From Croceivirga lutea (lineage in GTDB: Bacteria > Bacteroidota > Bacteroidia > Flavobacteriales > Flavobacteriaceae): a stretch of 64,000 nucleotides of DNA. The stretch spans positions 186,001 to 250,000 of the forward strand of contig NZ_JACJUK010000002.1 in NCBI RefSeq assembly GCF_014235875.1. Reading direction: 5' to 3'. The position numbers were made by a program, and so were the translations under genes. Shown here in pieces: positions 43,301-51,212 of the stretch. Under the pieces are notes generated by a model that was not told the origin of the DNA, ran no database searches, and saw only the letters and a program-made list of their open reading frames with translations. Position 1 is the stretch's first letter; each line of letters begins with the position of its first letter.

Positions 43301-44773
43301 AGCTGTACTAGTTTAAGTTCACCGCTTAATGCAGCTACGGACGTTTCAATTTCTACCGATTTAAGTTGGAATGTTGTGGCGAATGCTGATGGCTATTACT
43401 TAACCGTGGGTACCACTTCAGGGGGAAATGATATTTTGGATAACGAGGATGTCACAGGCACTACTTTTGACCTGCCCAACAATCTACCTGAAAATACCGT
43501 AATATTCGTATCTATTGTCCCGTATAACGGTGTGGGCAATGCAACGGGCTGTACCGAAGAATCGTTTACCACCGAAACCGTGGCCACAATACCTAGCTGT
43601 ACTAGTTTAAGTTCACCGCTTAATGCAGCAACGGACGTTTCAATTTCTACAGATTTAAATTGGAATACAGTTGCAGATACAGACGGATATTACCTTACGG
43701 TTGGTACTACTGCTGGTGGAAATGATATTTTGGATGCTGAAGATGTAACTGGAACCACTTTTGACCTAACTACAGATTTACCTGAAAACACGGAGATATT
43801 CGTTACTATTGTTCCTTACAATGGGATTGGAAACGCCGTTGGGTGTATTGAAGAATCTTTTACTACAGAGATTGAACCCACCATACCAGAGTGTACAAGT
43901 TTACTACAACCTCAAGATTTAGCTATTGATGTCTCAGTGACGACAACTTTTGAATGGTCAGCAGTTGCTAACGCTGATGGCTATATAATAAATATTGGAA
44001 CAGCTATTGGTTCATATAACATAATTTCAAATGAAGATGTTGGTAATACCACCACGTTTAATCTATCGGAAGATTTACCAGAATCAACAGAAATATTTGT
44101 TTCAATTACTCCTTATAACACAGTGGGTAACGCTGATAATTGCATTATTTCTTCTTTCATAACCGAAGATATTCCTCCAACACCACCTAGCTGCACCTCA
44201 ATAGTTTTACCCGAAAATGGAAGGTTTAATGTTGCAGTCGATACCAATATTAGTTGGGAAGAAGTTCCTGAAGCTGAAGGCTATTTTATAAGCATAGGAA
44301 CAAGTGATGATAAGGGAGCAATCATAAATAATTTAGATGTAGGATTAGTGACTTCATATGAACCAAATGAAACGCTACCATATAACGAGCAAATTTTTGT
44401 GATAATAACGCCGTATGTTGAAAACATAACTTCATCTGACTGCAATACCTTTTCATTTTCCACAGAAGATGAACCTAAAATAGAATCTAAATACGGTTTC
44501 TCTCCAGATGGAGATGGCATTAACGATTATTGGACAATTAATGGTATTGAGCAATACCCAGAAAATACCGTAATTATCTTCAATAGATGGGGAGATATGG
44601 TTTTTAAAATTGAGGGGTACAATAACACATCAAATGTATTTACAGGTGAAGCAAACGTGCTAACAAGTTTTGGTGCTAACAGCTTACCTGAAGGCACCTA
44701 TTTCTTCCAAATTAATATACCTGAACAACACAACCTTAAAGCTACCCAAGGATACTTGGTATTAAAAAGATAA
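37346..44773 (+). CDS. Giant BspA-like T9SS type-B surface protein
   Basis: This is a 2475-residue secreted protein. After the signal peptide (to AFGQ) come a PKD-like domain (about 45-95, WGDGNSD and GTYTIEIS), a DUF285/BspA-like array (about 140-580; FNQPLNNWDVSNVTNM-type units of about 23-25 residues), a fibronectin-III-like domain (CTEITMPAAG), a second PKD-like domain (about 725) and a second DUF285 array (about 815-1380). Ten tandem 98-residue fibronectin-III-like domains follow (about 1391-2380). The end is a gliding motility-associated C-terminal domain (SPDGDGINDYW, VIIFNRWGDMVFKI), the type-B signal for T9SS. BspA-like arrays often mediate adhesion or protein binding. The following gene encodes a PorP/SprF-like partner. 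Confidence 0.92.
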   Translation: MSKTHFLFIFLLIGYSAFGQSFRSTWNTTNIESGSSANNQITIPTNPAYTYNYTVYWGDGNSDTGVTGNITHTYATPGTYTIEISDTFPAIYFNDENASDKLKILEILAWGSQQWQTMENAFYGCENLNFDAIDAPDLSQVTTLQNMFRGCEAFNGIVNNWDVSTITNISGLFQECIVFNRPLDLWNTANITDMSYTFHRARAFNEPLDNWNVASVTDMEYFLSEASSFNQNINNWNISNLTNLIGTFRYTSRYNQPLDNWNVTNITDLTGTFQGSAFNRPINNWNVSNVVSMEATFRESQFNQPINLWNVSNVTNMSQMFHRNRTFDQPINNWNVSNVTDMSGMFDGWIWGAVFNQPLDNWDVSNVTDMEYMFRDNSAFNQDIGMWDVSGVTNMRGMFEENPAFNQNIDNWDVSNVTIMSYMFNEATAFNQPLNSWNISNVTAIEGMFFRATAFNQPLGNWDVSSVDGLRDMFRSATNFNQDISSWNVSNVTRFSAMFLNAGSFNQNLANWNVANATQMSNMLSNSSLSQENYDNTLIGWAGQTVQNGVSLGANGLQYCDALNQRQGLIDTNGWTITGDSVNCSYVLCTEITMPAAGDNMTPANSDIRWNPAPNADGYRVTLEIERGGSRNYATINGNVANNYDVGNTIGLDFTNEFLPGDTVYVTVVPYNTEGPATGCQELSFTVVESWVNSPDAFKLTYDTSITESGSTPTNQLKIEANTGYPDYLTYNYSIDWGDGQYNNNVTGEIIHTYLNPGVYTVSIIGDFPAPYHWVSNSDHIKLISIDQWGTQVWQSMNYGFYGCANMEYNATDVPNLSQVELASNMFSGCTLFNGAIDNWDVSNITNMQSMFISARSFNQPLNSWDTSNVTNMYGMFGAAQLFNQPLNNWDVSQVTNMNFMFARTEDFNQDLSSWDTGNVTDMGRMFQSSEAFDQPLNSWNVSQVTNMSEMFQRAEVFNQPLDNWNTANVTDMSAMFYDAELFNQNINSWDVSSVTDMSQLFYAAIAFNQPLNNWNVSTVTNMTSMFSRAEAFDQNIDSWNVTNVINMNSMFNYAISYNQPMNSWDVNSVVNMNGMFRGAQVFNQPLNNWDVSAVANMSNMFEHAEVFNQPINTWNVSSVTLMPSMFESAFTFNQPLNSWNVGVVTNFDSMFKEAEAFDQPLNNWDTGEVQNMAEMFYGATVFNQDIASWNTSFVTTMQEMFREASAFDQSLDIWNVASVTTMRGMFQDATSFNSSINNWNVRGVTTMQDMFNGANSYNQSLNNWRVNGVTNMEGMFYGASALDQSFDQWLIGTVSMRNMFHDATAFNQYLGDWNIENVTNMQGMLDDTALSRENYDNTLIAWSEQTLTPGINLGANTLPYCDAVEERQSMIDNFGWTFTGDVLDCPIPECTQLVAPLNGATDVPVNTNITWEAVQFAREYKLFVGTSPGGTDILNNEVVVNNTSFEFAADFNPDVTVYVTIIPSNENGDAVGPCTEESFTVTNNPPTVPDCTNLTLPLNNATDISFDTDLNWNAVSNADGYRINVGTTSGGTDLVNNEDVGNVTEYDFSTDLPENTLVYVTIIPYNEVGPATACTEESFRTEFIPVPPSCTTIASPINGAVDVAIDTDLSWNAVADATGYLVSVGTTSGGIEVVNNIDVGNVTTYSFTADLQENRMHYVQIIPYNAVGDASGCSEEIFTTGAGSLSNPPNCTTINNPLNATTDVVINSDISWNAVANTDGYYLTVGTTSGGTDILNAEDVGNVVTYDLPADLPENTEIFVTIVPYNSFGSATGCNEESFTTETLPTVPSCTSLSSPLNAATDVSIATDLSWNVVANADGYYLTVGTTSGGNDILDNEDVTGSTFDLPNNLPENTVIFVSIVPYNAVGDASGCIKESFTTETLATIPSCTSLSSPLNAATDVSISTNLSWDAVGNADGYYLTVGTTSGGNDILDNEDVTGTAFDLPADLPENTQIFLTVLPYNGVGSATGCTEESFTTETLATIPSCTSLSSPLNAATDVSISTDLSWNVVANADGYYLTVGTTSGGNDILDNEDVTGTTFDLPNNLPENTVIFVSIVPYNGVGNATGCTEESFTTETVATIPSCTSLSSPLNAATDVSISTDLNWNTVADTDGYYLTVGTTAGGNDILDAEDVTGTTFDLTTDLPENTEIFVTIVPYNGIGNAVGCIEESFTTEIEPTIPECTSLLQPQDLAIDVSVTTTFEWSAVANADGYIINIGTAIGSYNIISNEDVGNTTTFNLSEDLPESTEIFVSITPYNTVGNADNCIISSFITEDIPPTPPSCTSIVLPENGRFNVAVDTNISWEEVPEAEGYFISIGTSDDKGAIINNLDVGLVTSYEPNETLPYNEQIFVIITPYVENITSSDCNTFSFSTEDEPKIESKYGFSPDGDGINDYWTINGIEQYPENTVIIFNRWGDMVFKIEGYNNTSNVFTGEANVLTSFGANSLPEGTYFFQINIPEQHNLKATQGYLVLKR
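42713..43888 (+). repeat. Four tandem 294-base units inside the surface protein gene
   Basis: Units begin at 42713, 43007, 43301 and 43595 and are each exactly 294 bases (98 codons). Stretches of more than 200 bases in the first and third units differ at only a few positions, far less than the other domains of the array. This indicates recent duplication or gene conversion. Copy number may vary between strains. Confidence 0.85.
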
Positions 44774-44776
44774 ACT

Positions 44777-45697
44777 ATGATAAAGAATATTCTTACCTTA
44801 TTTTTTATAGTTATTATCGGACTTCACCACTCTGATGGACAACAAACGCCCTCATTTACAGAGTACAATTATAATCCGTTTGTTATCAATTCAGCATATG
44901 CTGGGGTTTTAACGCAAAGTGAAGCTAGCTTAAGCAATATTGGTTTTGGCAACCAGCAATTTAGTGGTATGCCACGAACCTTAGCATTTACTTTTAACAC
45001 CCCCATTTCAAGAAATAAAATGGGTATAGGGTTTGGTTTTATAAATGACGAAATAGGGGTTACCTCATCGACTCAATTTTTTGGAGCATATTCTTATAAG
45101 ATTATTTTGAACGATAATGTACACCCTTATTGGAAAGTATATGATAAGACATTTATTTCGTTTGGGTTAAATGCCGGATTATTACTTTACAATCAAGATT
45201 TACAAAGTCTTGCTATACAAGATGATGGTAATTTTAGTGAAAACGTAAGTACCACCTTACCCTCTATGGGGGCTGGAGTATTATTTGGTCATGCTAATTT
45301 CTTTGCTGGAATTTCTATACCTAACTTATTGGCAGATACCTTTTCTAATCAAGATAATTTAAAACTATCAAGACCTGTGTATGCATATTCAGGATATCAT
45401 TTTATAGTAAATAAATACCAACCTAGTTTTATTCTTAAACCTAGTTTTTTGATTAAGTATGAAAATGGAGCTCCACTACAAATAGATAGTAATCTTTCTT
45501 TAAGCTATAAAAATGTGTTTGAAATTGGTGCTGGGTATCGCACAAGTAGTACGTTAAATGCATTTTTAGGCTTGTACATTTTAAACAATTTTAGAGCTGT
45601 TTATAGTTATAGTCAGGGTAGCGCAGATTCGCCTTTAGGAAATACCCATGGTATAATTCTTAGCTATAGAACAGGAAATGGCTTTGCCTTTAGATGA
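44777..45697 (+). CDS. PorP/SprF-family T9SS membrane protein
   Basis: This 306-residue outer-membrane barrel has a signal peptide (to SDGQ). The N-terminal family pattern is PSFTEYNYNPFVINSAYAGV, followed by SRNKMGIGFGFINDEIG and FEIGAGYRTSSTLNAFLGLY. The PorP/SprF family (TIGR03519) commonly follows genes for type-B T9SS cargo and helps secrete or hold it. The start is three bases after the stop of the giant protein, so the two are a cargo/partner pair. It ends in FAFR rather than a plain Phe. Confidence 0.92.
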   Translation: MIKNILTLFFIVIIGLHHSDGQQTPSFTEYNYNPFVINSAYAGVLTQSEASLSNIGFGNQQFSGMPRTLAFTFNTPISRNKMGIGFGFINDEIGVTSSTQFFGAYSYKIILNDNVHPYWKVYDKTFISFGLNAGLLLYNQDLQSLAIQDDGNFSENVSTTLPSMGAGVLFGHANFFAGISIPNLLADTFSNQDNLKLSRPVYAYSGYHFIVNKYQPSFILKPSFLIKYENGAPLQIDSNLSLSYKNVFEIGAGYRTSSTLNAFLGLYILNNFRAVYSYSQGSADSPLGNTHGIILSYRTGNGFAFR

Positions 45698-45727
45698 TAT
45701 TTTATCTGAATAATGAATGTCTGTAAT

Positions 45728-46579
45728 CTAAATCATTCCAAGATTAATTACCTCTTGGCTGGTTAAGAAACGCCAATGACCTCGAGGCAAATCTTTTTTA
45801 GTTAAACCGGCAAAAACAACCCTATCTAATTTAGAAACTTCGTAGCCTAAATGTTCAAAAATTCTTCTTACTATTCGGTTTTTACCAGAATGAATTTCAA
45901 TACCAATCTCTTTTTTAGAAGCACCCGTTACATAGTCAACTTCATCTACTTCAATTTTTCCATCTTCTAGTTCTAGACCTTCTCTAATTTTTCGTAAATC
46001 AGCTATTGAAACGTTTTTATCCAAAAATACGTGGTAAATCTTGCGTATGTTATGCTTTGGATGTGTCAACTTTTTAGCCATATCTCCATCATTTGTAAAT
46101 AACAATAAGCCTGTTGTTGCTCTGTCTAATCTACCAACGGGATATAGTCTATTGTTAGATGCACTACTGATCAATTCCATTACCGTTCTTCTACCTTTTT
46201 CATCTTTTGTTGTAGTGATAAAGTTTTTAGGTTTGTTAAGTAGTACATACTCCTTTTTTTCTGGATTCAAACGTCTTCCATCAAAACGAATATCGTCTGA
46301 TTTCTTAACCTTGTACCCCATTTCTGTTACAACCTTGCCATTAACAGTTACACTACCTGCTGCAATGTAAATATCAGCATCTCTCCTAGAACACATTCCT
46401 GAATTGGCGATGTACTTATTAAGTCTAATTAAGTTGGGGTCGCGTTTTACTTTTTGTGAAGAATTGTTGCCTTCTTGCTTTCTTTTAATTGGAGCATTAC
46501 CCCTTGCAAAGCTTTTTTTTCTGTCTTTGCCACCTTGTCTACCTGAGGCTCTATTGCCCTTGTTGTCTGATCTCGTCAT
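45728..46579 (-). CDS. rRNA pseudouridine synthase (RsuA/RluB family)
   Basis: This 283-residue protein has a 55-residue basic N-terminal extension, an S4 RNA-binding domain (LNKYIANSGMCSRRDADIYI) and a pseudouridine synthase domain with catalytic motif YPVGRLDRATTGLLLFTNDG (Asp in GRLDRAT). EIHSGKNRIVRRIFEHLGY near the C-terminus is typical of RluB/RsuA. The target base is probably in 23S rRNA, but RsuA, RluB and RluE/F cannot be separated by eye. It is the last gene of the minus-strand block that starts with mvaD. Confidence 0.9.
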   Translation of the reverse strand: MTRSDNKGNRASGRQGGKDRKKSFARGNAPIKRKQEGNNSSQKVKRDPNLIRLNKYIANSGMCSRRDADIYIAAGSVTVNGKVVTEMGYKVKKSDDIRFDGRRLNPEKKEYVLLNKPKNFITTTKDEKGRRTVMELISSASNNRLYPVGRLDRATTGLLLFTNDGDMAKKLTHPKHNIRKIYHVFLDKNVSIADLRKIREGLELEDGKIEVDEVDYVTGASKKEIGIEIHSGKNRIVRRIFEHLGYEVSKLDRVVFAGLTKKDLPRGHWRFLTSQEVINLGMI

Positions 46580-46624
46580 CAGTCATAAATTTTGGCAAAG
46601 GTAGTTATAAGCTAATTGCTTAAG

Positions 46625-47581
46625 CTATTTATTTTCAATAATTTCAATTGTTGACTGTCTTTCTCTATTGACAATTAATTTGGTTACATCTGGTCTAGAA
46701 TAATGCCCTACGGGGTCAAAATTCTGACGTTCTTCTAAAACGCGATTAAAATCTAACGTGTGGTAAAAAATACCTTCTTTAAAAGTTATGGGTTCTACTT
46801 CCCATTTACCATCTGGTCCTGCAATTGCGGAACCTCCATTTGCTAACGTATCAGGGCAAGTTTCTAAAATTTGCTCTAGATAAGGGGTGTCTTTTGGAAA
46901 ATCGTGTTTGGTCATTAAACCAGATACTGATATTACATAACTGCGAGATTCTCTTGCTATAAAACGGGTAATATCTTTAGTATTATGTAAACTTCCGGGC
47001 CAAACTGCTATATGTAAATTCTCACCTTGACCATAAAGAGCTGCTCGTGGTAAGGGCATCCAATTTTCCCAACAATTTAAACCCCCTACCGTAAATTTTT
47101 TGAGTGGATGAACTCGTAAGCCATTACCGTCTCCTGGAGCCCATGTTAAACGTTCGTCATAGGTTGGTTGCAATTTTCTATGGACTGATTTTATTTGACC
47201 TTCTTCATTTATATACACTAAAGATGCATATATGCTATGCCCTCCTCTATCTTTGGCTCTTTCTATAATACCTATGTAGATGGCGATATGATGTTCTTTA
47301 GCCATTTTTTTTAGAACATCTAATTCACCACTCTCTGGGTCTATAGCATTTGTAATATAATGTGCATGTAGTTGTTTATTAACCTTTAAATTCCAAGCTG
47401 CCCCGTTAGTATATGCTAACCAAAAAGGATAGCCTGGTAAAAGTGCTTCGCCAAAAACAATTAACTCGGCCTTTTCTTTTGCGGCTTCGCTAATAGAAGA
47501 TTCAATTTTCTCTAATGTTAGTTTTTTATTTAGCCAAACTGGAGATATCTGAGCAAGTGCTACTCGTAGTTCGTTTTCCAT
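46625..47581 (-). CDS. Carbon-nitrogen hydrolase (nitrilase-like)
   Basis: This is a 318-residue member of the nitrilase superfamily. The catalytic Glu is in VFGEALLPGYPFW, the Lys in HRKLQPTYDE, and the Cys in GLNCWENWMPLPR, the CWEN context typical of true nitrilases. It would hydrolyse an organic nitrile to an acid and ammonia, although many members act on amides. It is coupled to the UbiA gene by a one-base overlap. Its position in an isoprenoid block is unusual and the substrate is unknown. Confidence 0.87.
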   Translation of the reverse strand: MENELRVALAQISPVWLNKKLTLEKIESSISEAAKEKAELIVFGEALLPGYPFWLAYTNGAAWNLKVNKQLHAHYITNAIDPESGELDVLKKMAKEHHIAIYIGIIERAKDRGGHSIYASLVYINEEGQIKSVHRKLQPTYDERLTWAPGDGNGLRVHPLKKFTVGGLNCWENWMPLPRAALYGQGENLHIAVWPGSLHNTKDITRFIARESRSYVISVSGLMTKHDFPKDTPYLEQILETCPDTLANGGSAIAGPDGKWEVEPITFKEGIFYHTLDFNRVLEERQNFDPVGHYSRPDVTKLIVNRERQSTIEIIENK

Positions 47582-48486
47582 TATAAAATTCGGTTTAATA
47601 CCAGATTAATATCAATAAGCAATATACTGAAAACACCCACCACAATTATAAATTTCAACAGGTTGTGTAGCCAAATAAAATGCTTTTTACTAGTAGCTTT
47701 CCAAAGTAATAGTAAAGCTATAAGTAATAAAACCATACTACTATAAAAGTAGAGATACATATAACCCACATTAAATTTTGTAACCAATAACCAAGAGGGA
47801 ACTAAGGTTAATACAATTAAAAGACCTATTAGAACTTTTGAACGCTTTACCCCATACAGAATTGGTATTGTTTTATAGCCTTGGGCCATATCACCTGCTA
47901 AATTTTCTAAATCTTTAATAATCTCTCTTGCAGAAATAAGCAAAAACAAAAACAAGGCATGAACAAAAATTACAGTTTCAAAATTTCGGTAATACACAAA
48001 AACCACAAAAAATGGAGCTATAGCTAAGGTCGCAGAAACTAAATTACCTATGAATGGTAGCCGCTTAAGTTTGTGAGAATAGAGCCATATTCCAAAAATA
48101 TAAGCAGCAAAAAATAATACAGCTTTAAAGGAAATATAGCTGGCAGCTACTACCGCTAAAAAATTTAGTATAAAATATGTGGTTAACTTAAATCTTTGAG
48201 AAACAAGTCTGTCTAACTTGCTTTTATAAGGTTTGTTAATTAAGTCTTTTTCAGCATCATAAAAATTATTAATTATATAACCAGAAGCTATGGCGAGTGC
48301 TGAAGCAGTAACAATTAAAAACAGATTAATATCAAAAACAACCTCTCGTAAAGGTAAGTCCGGAGCTAATATGTAAATAGACGCTAAATATTGAGCAAGC
48401 GTAATTACAAGTATATTGTAACCTCTTACAACAGAGAACAAACTAAGTACTTTAAAAAGTAGAAGTTTGTGTTTTCTATTTAACAT
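47581..48486 (-). CDS. UbiA-family prenyltransferase
   Basis: This 301-residue inner-membrane protein has about eight to nine helices. The two prenyl-diphosphate-binding motifs are NNFYDAEKDLIN (about 72-83) and REIIKDLENLAGDMAQG (about 187-203). NCBI often labels flavobacterial versions geranylgeranylglycerol-phosphate geranylgeranyltransferase. The gene follows mevalonate kinase after nine bases, so it probably uses the polyprenyl product of that pathway. The acceptor cannot be told. Confidence 0.85.
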   Translation of the reverse strand: MLNRKHKLLLFKVLSLFSVVRGYNILVITLAQYLASIYILAPDLPLREVVFDINLFLIVTASALAIASGYIINNFYDAEKDLINKPYKSKLDRLVSQRFKLTTYFILNFLAVVAASYISFKAVLFFAAYIFGIWLYSHKLKRLPFIGNLVSATLAIAPFFVVFVYYRNFETVIFVHALFLFLLISAREIIKDLENLAGDMAQGYKTIPILYGVKRSKVLIGLLIVLTLVPSWLLVTKFNVGYMYLYFYSSMVLLLIALLLLWKATSKKHFIWLHNLLKFIIVVGVFSILLIDINLVLNRIL

Positions 48487-48495
48487 TTGAAATTA

Positions 48496-49428
48496 TTAGA
48501 AGTTGTAGACAACCTCTAAGTTATGGCCTTCTAGAGACTTTCTAGCCTTGCTAATATCTTCTGTAAAGCCGAGAATATAACCACCACCACCTGAGCCACA
48601 TAATTTAAGGTAATAGTCGTTTGAATCTATACCTTTTTGCCATAGCTGGTGAAATTGTTGTGGAATCATGGGCTTAAAATGGTCTAAAACTACGTTTGAA
48701 AGCTGTTTTACATGACCAAATAATCCTTTAACGTCTCCATTTAAAAAATTCTCAACACAGGCATCAGTATGTTTTACAAATTTGTCTTTTACCATATTTC
48801 GAAAACCCTCTTGCTTCATTTTCTCCATAAATATTTGAACCATTGGTGCAGTTTCGCCAACAATTCCACTATCTAATAAGAAAACAGCTCCTTTACCTTC
48901 TTTATTCTGAGTGGGTAAACTCGTAGATTCTATATTGTCTTTTGAGTTAATTAAAATGGGTAAACTCAAATAACTATTTAAAGGGTCTAAGCCAGAAGAC
49001 TTACCATGGAAAAAGGATTCCATCTCCCCAAAAATTGCTTTTAATTTTAGTAATTTCTCTCTAGTTAAATTTTCTAATACGGTAATCTTGTTAAAAGCAT
49101 ATTTATCATAAATGGCTGCAACTAATGCTCCACTACTACCTACACCATACCCTTGCGGAATTGAACTATCAAAATACATTCCGTTGGCAACATCATTTTT
49201 TAGACTATCTAAATCAAACTCAACTATACCTTTTTCTTGAATAGTGCTTAAATATTCTGCGAAATTTTTAAGTGCATTATTTGAACTCAATGCCTTACCT
49301 TCTAACTCATCTGAAGTTTTTAAGGCGCCTTTGAAAAAGTTATAAGGAATAGAAAGGCCTTTAGAATCTTTTATAATTCCGTATTCTCCAAAAAGTAGAA
49401 TTTTAGAATAAAACAATGGTCCTTTCAT
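48496..49428 (-). CDS. GHMP kinase, mevalonate kinase
   Basis: This 310-residue GHMP-family kinase has KILLFGEYGIIKDSKGLSIP at the N-terminus, IPQGYGVGSSGALVAAIYDK (ATP phosphate loop) and LCGSGGGGYILGFTED at the C-terminus. The frame opens 12 residues earlier (49464), but the Met at 49428 gives the usual family start MKGPLFYSK. It phosphorylates mevalonate and follows mvaD in the same direction. Assignment to mevalonate kinase rests on family similarity and on the neighbouring decarboxylase gene. Confidence 0.87.
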   Translation of the reverse strand: MKGPLFYSKILLFGEYGIIKDSKGLSIPYNFFKGALKTSDELEGKALSSNNALKNFAEYLSTIQEKGIVEFDLDSLKNDVANGMYFDSSIPQGYGVGSSGALVAAIYDKYAFNKITVLENLTREKLLKLKAIFGEMESFFHGKSSGLDPLNSYLSLPILINSKDNIESTSLPTQNKEGKGAVFLLDSGIVGETAPMVQIFMEKMKQEGFRNMVKDKFVKHTDACVENFLNGDVKGLFGHVKQLSNVVLDHFKPMIPQQFHQLWQKGIDSNDYYLKLCGSGGGGYILGFTEDISKARKSLEGHNLEVVYNF

Positions 49429-49563
49429 ACTATCGTTTTTTAAGATATTATTTTTGTTTAACATCTGTTGGATTAAAATTAAACATTTTTTCAGTAGTAT
49501 AAACTACAATTGGCATAACTTTAATCTTGTTTGGCTATTTGAAACGTAAAAATCTTCAGTTAA

Positions 49564-50655
49564 TTACAAGCTAATTAATTTTTTCGACCCATTACCAACG
49601 CGGTCGCAAATATAATGTCCATTTTCGCAGTGAACAACTAATTCATCCTTAACAAATTGAATAGTTTCTGTTTTCTCCGCTTCGGGATATAGCAAGTGAA
49701 CATTGGCTCCAGCATCCAATGTAAAACACGCATGTAGACCTGTTTTTTTTCTAAAATTCCAAATCTTTTCAATAATTGCTAATGTTTCTGGTTTCATTAA
49801 AAGAAAATAGGGTATGCTAGTCATCATCATTGCATGCAAAGTCAGGGCTTCACTCTCAACAATTTCTATGAATTCATCTAAATTACCTTCTGCAAAAATT
49901 GTTTGTAGTTTATTTAAATTTTGATGCGCCTGTTCAAAACGTTTTTCTGCAAAAGGATGCCCCTTCATAAGTCCATGACCAACCGTACTACTCACTGTCT
50001 TTTGCCCTTTATGAACTAACAAAATTGTATCATGGTAATTTTCAAAAACTGGAGCCATTTTATAAGGATATTTGACACCAAATAAATCAGAGCTATTTTG
50101 AATATGGTCATTTTTTCCCCACTGAATTAATGACCCACTAATGCTTCTACAAGCAGACCCTGAACCCAAACGAGCTAAGAAAGATGCTTTTTTATTAAAA
50201 AAATCTACGGTCATCTGAGATTTACTACTACGTTCAATATCTAACAAACATAGAGATAAGGCTGCCATACCACTAGCCGAAGAAGCTATACCACTACTAT
50301 GCGGAAATGAGTTTGTAGTTTCTATTGTAAAATGATAGTCTTTTAAAAAGGGTAAATAGGGCTCAATTCTCCTAAAAAAAGTTTCAATTTTCGGCTTAAA
50401 ATCTGGTTTTGGTTCCCCTTCGAACAACAAGTTGAAAGAAAAGTTTTGGCTTGGTTTTGATAGCTTTTCAAATGTTAGGTTTGTTCTTGTAGCACATGCA
50501 TCTAGTGTAAAACTAATTGAAGGATTAGCCGGAATTTGATTTTCTTTTTTTCCCCAATATTTTACCAAAGCAATATTGCTTGGTGATTTCCAAGCTATTT
50601 TACCATTATTTGGAAGATTTAGATTGGTTGAAGGAATAAATTCTGACACTACCAT
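49564..50655 (-). CDS. mvaD: Diphosphomevalonate decarboxylase
   Basis: MvaD turns mevalonate diphosphate into isopentenyl diphosphate. The 363-residue protein shows SPSNIALVKYWGKKENQIPA (about 24-43), SISFTLDACATRT, SFPHSSGIASSASGMAALSL (phosphate loop), GSGSACRSISGSL and FTLDAGANVHLLYP near the C-terminus. It is the first gene of the minus-strand isoprenoid block, with mevalonate kinase about 135 bases downstream. Confidence 0.93.
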   Translation of the reverse strand: MVVSEFIPSTNLNLPNNGKIAWKSPSNIALVKYWGKKENQIPANPSISFTLDACATRTNLTFEKLSKPSQNFSFNLLFEGEPKPDFKPKIETFFRRIEPYLPFLKDYHFTIETTNSFPHSSGIASSASGMAALSLCLLDIERSSKSQMTVDFFNKKASFLARLGSGSACRSISGSLIQWGKNDHIQNSSDLFGVKYPYKMAPVFENYHDTILLVHKGQKTVSSTVGHGLMKGHPFAEKRFEQAHQNLNKLQTIFAEGNLDEFIEIVESEALTLHAMMMTSIPYFLLMKPETLAIIEKIWNFRKKTGLHACFTLDAGANVHLLYPEAEKTETIQFVKDELVVHCENGHYICDRVGNGSKKLISL

Positions 50656-50738
50656 TTAAAATTGCTTTTTTAGCAAAGATAAGATGCAGTTACCGATTTA
50701 AATAAATTGTTATTTTAGTGCATAGAGAGTTTTATTTA

Positions 50739-51212
50739 GTGAAAAGGAAAATCTTCAAAATTATAATTGCAGTTGCTATATGTCTTCTAGTAGGAGCATT
50801 GTCAAGCATTGCTACCCAATCATCTGTTAACGACTGGTATTTGACTTTAAACAAACCTAGCTTTAATCCTCCAAATTGGATTTTTGCCCCTGTTTGGACA
50901 ATTTTATATGTGATGATGGGTGTTGCTGCGGGTATTGTTTGGGGTAAAGGCTTCCACCATATTTGGGTTAAAACCGGGCTATATCATTTTGGATTTCAAT
51001 TACTCTTAAATGCTATGTGGAGTCTAGTATTTTTTGGTTTGAAAGAACCCTTTTATGCGCTTTTAATAATCATAGCTTTAGCCATATTAATTGTACTTAC
51101 CATCAAATGGTTTAATGTAGTAAGCAAAAAGGCTGCGTGGTTACTTGTACCCTATCTGCTTTGGGTGATTTTTGCAACTGCACTTAACTTTAAAATTTGG
51201 GAACTTAATTAG
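50739..51212 (+). CDS. tspO: TspO/MBR-family protein
   Basis: This 157-residue membrane protein has five helices. Family motifs are LSSIATQSSVNDWYLTLNKP, FNPPNWIFAPVWTILYVMMG (about 41-60) and LLNAMWSLVFFGLKEP. TspO binds porphyrins and is linked to oxidative stress and tetrapyrrole control. Two GTG starts are possible. The one at 50718 adds seven residues; the one at 50739 gives the usual MKRKIFKII start, so it is preferred. It meets the DUF1697 gene tail to tail with an eight-base overlap. Confidence 0.88.
   Translation: MKRKIFKIIIAVAICLLVGALSSIATQSSVNDWYLTLNKPSFNPPNWIFAPVWTILYVMMGVAAGIVWGKGFHHIWVKTGLYHFGFQLLLNAMWSLVFFGLKEPFYALLIIIALAILIVLTIKWFNVVSKKAAWLLVPYLLWVIFATALNFKIWELN

Noticed and set aside
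42713-44182. Regular repeats considered as a CRISPR array
   Set aside because: Units are 294 bases, in frame and protein-coding, with no spacers and no cas genes.
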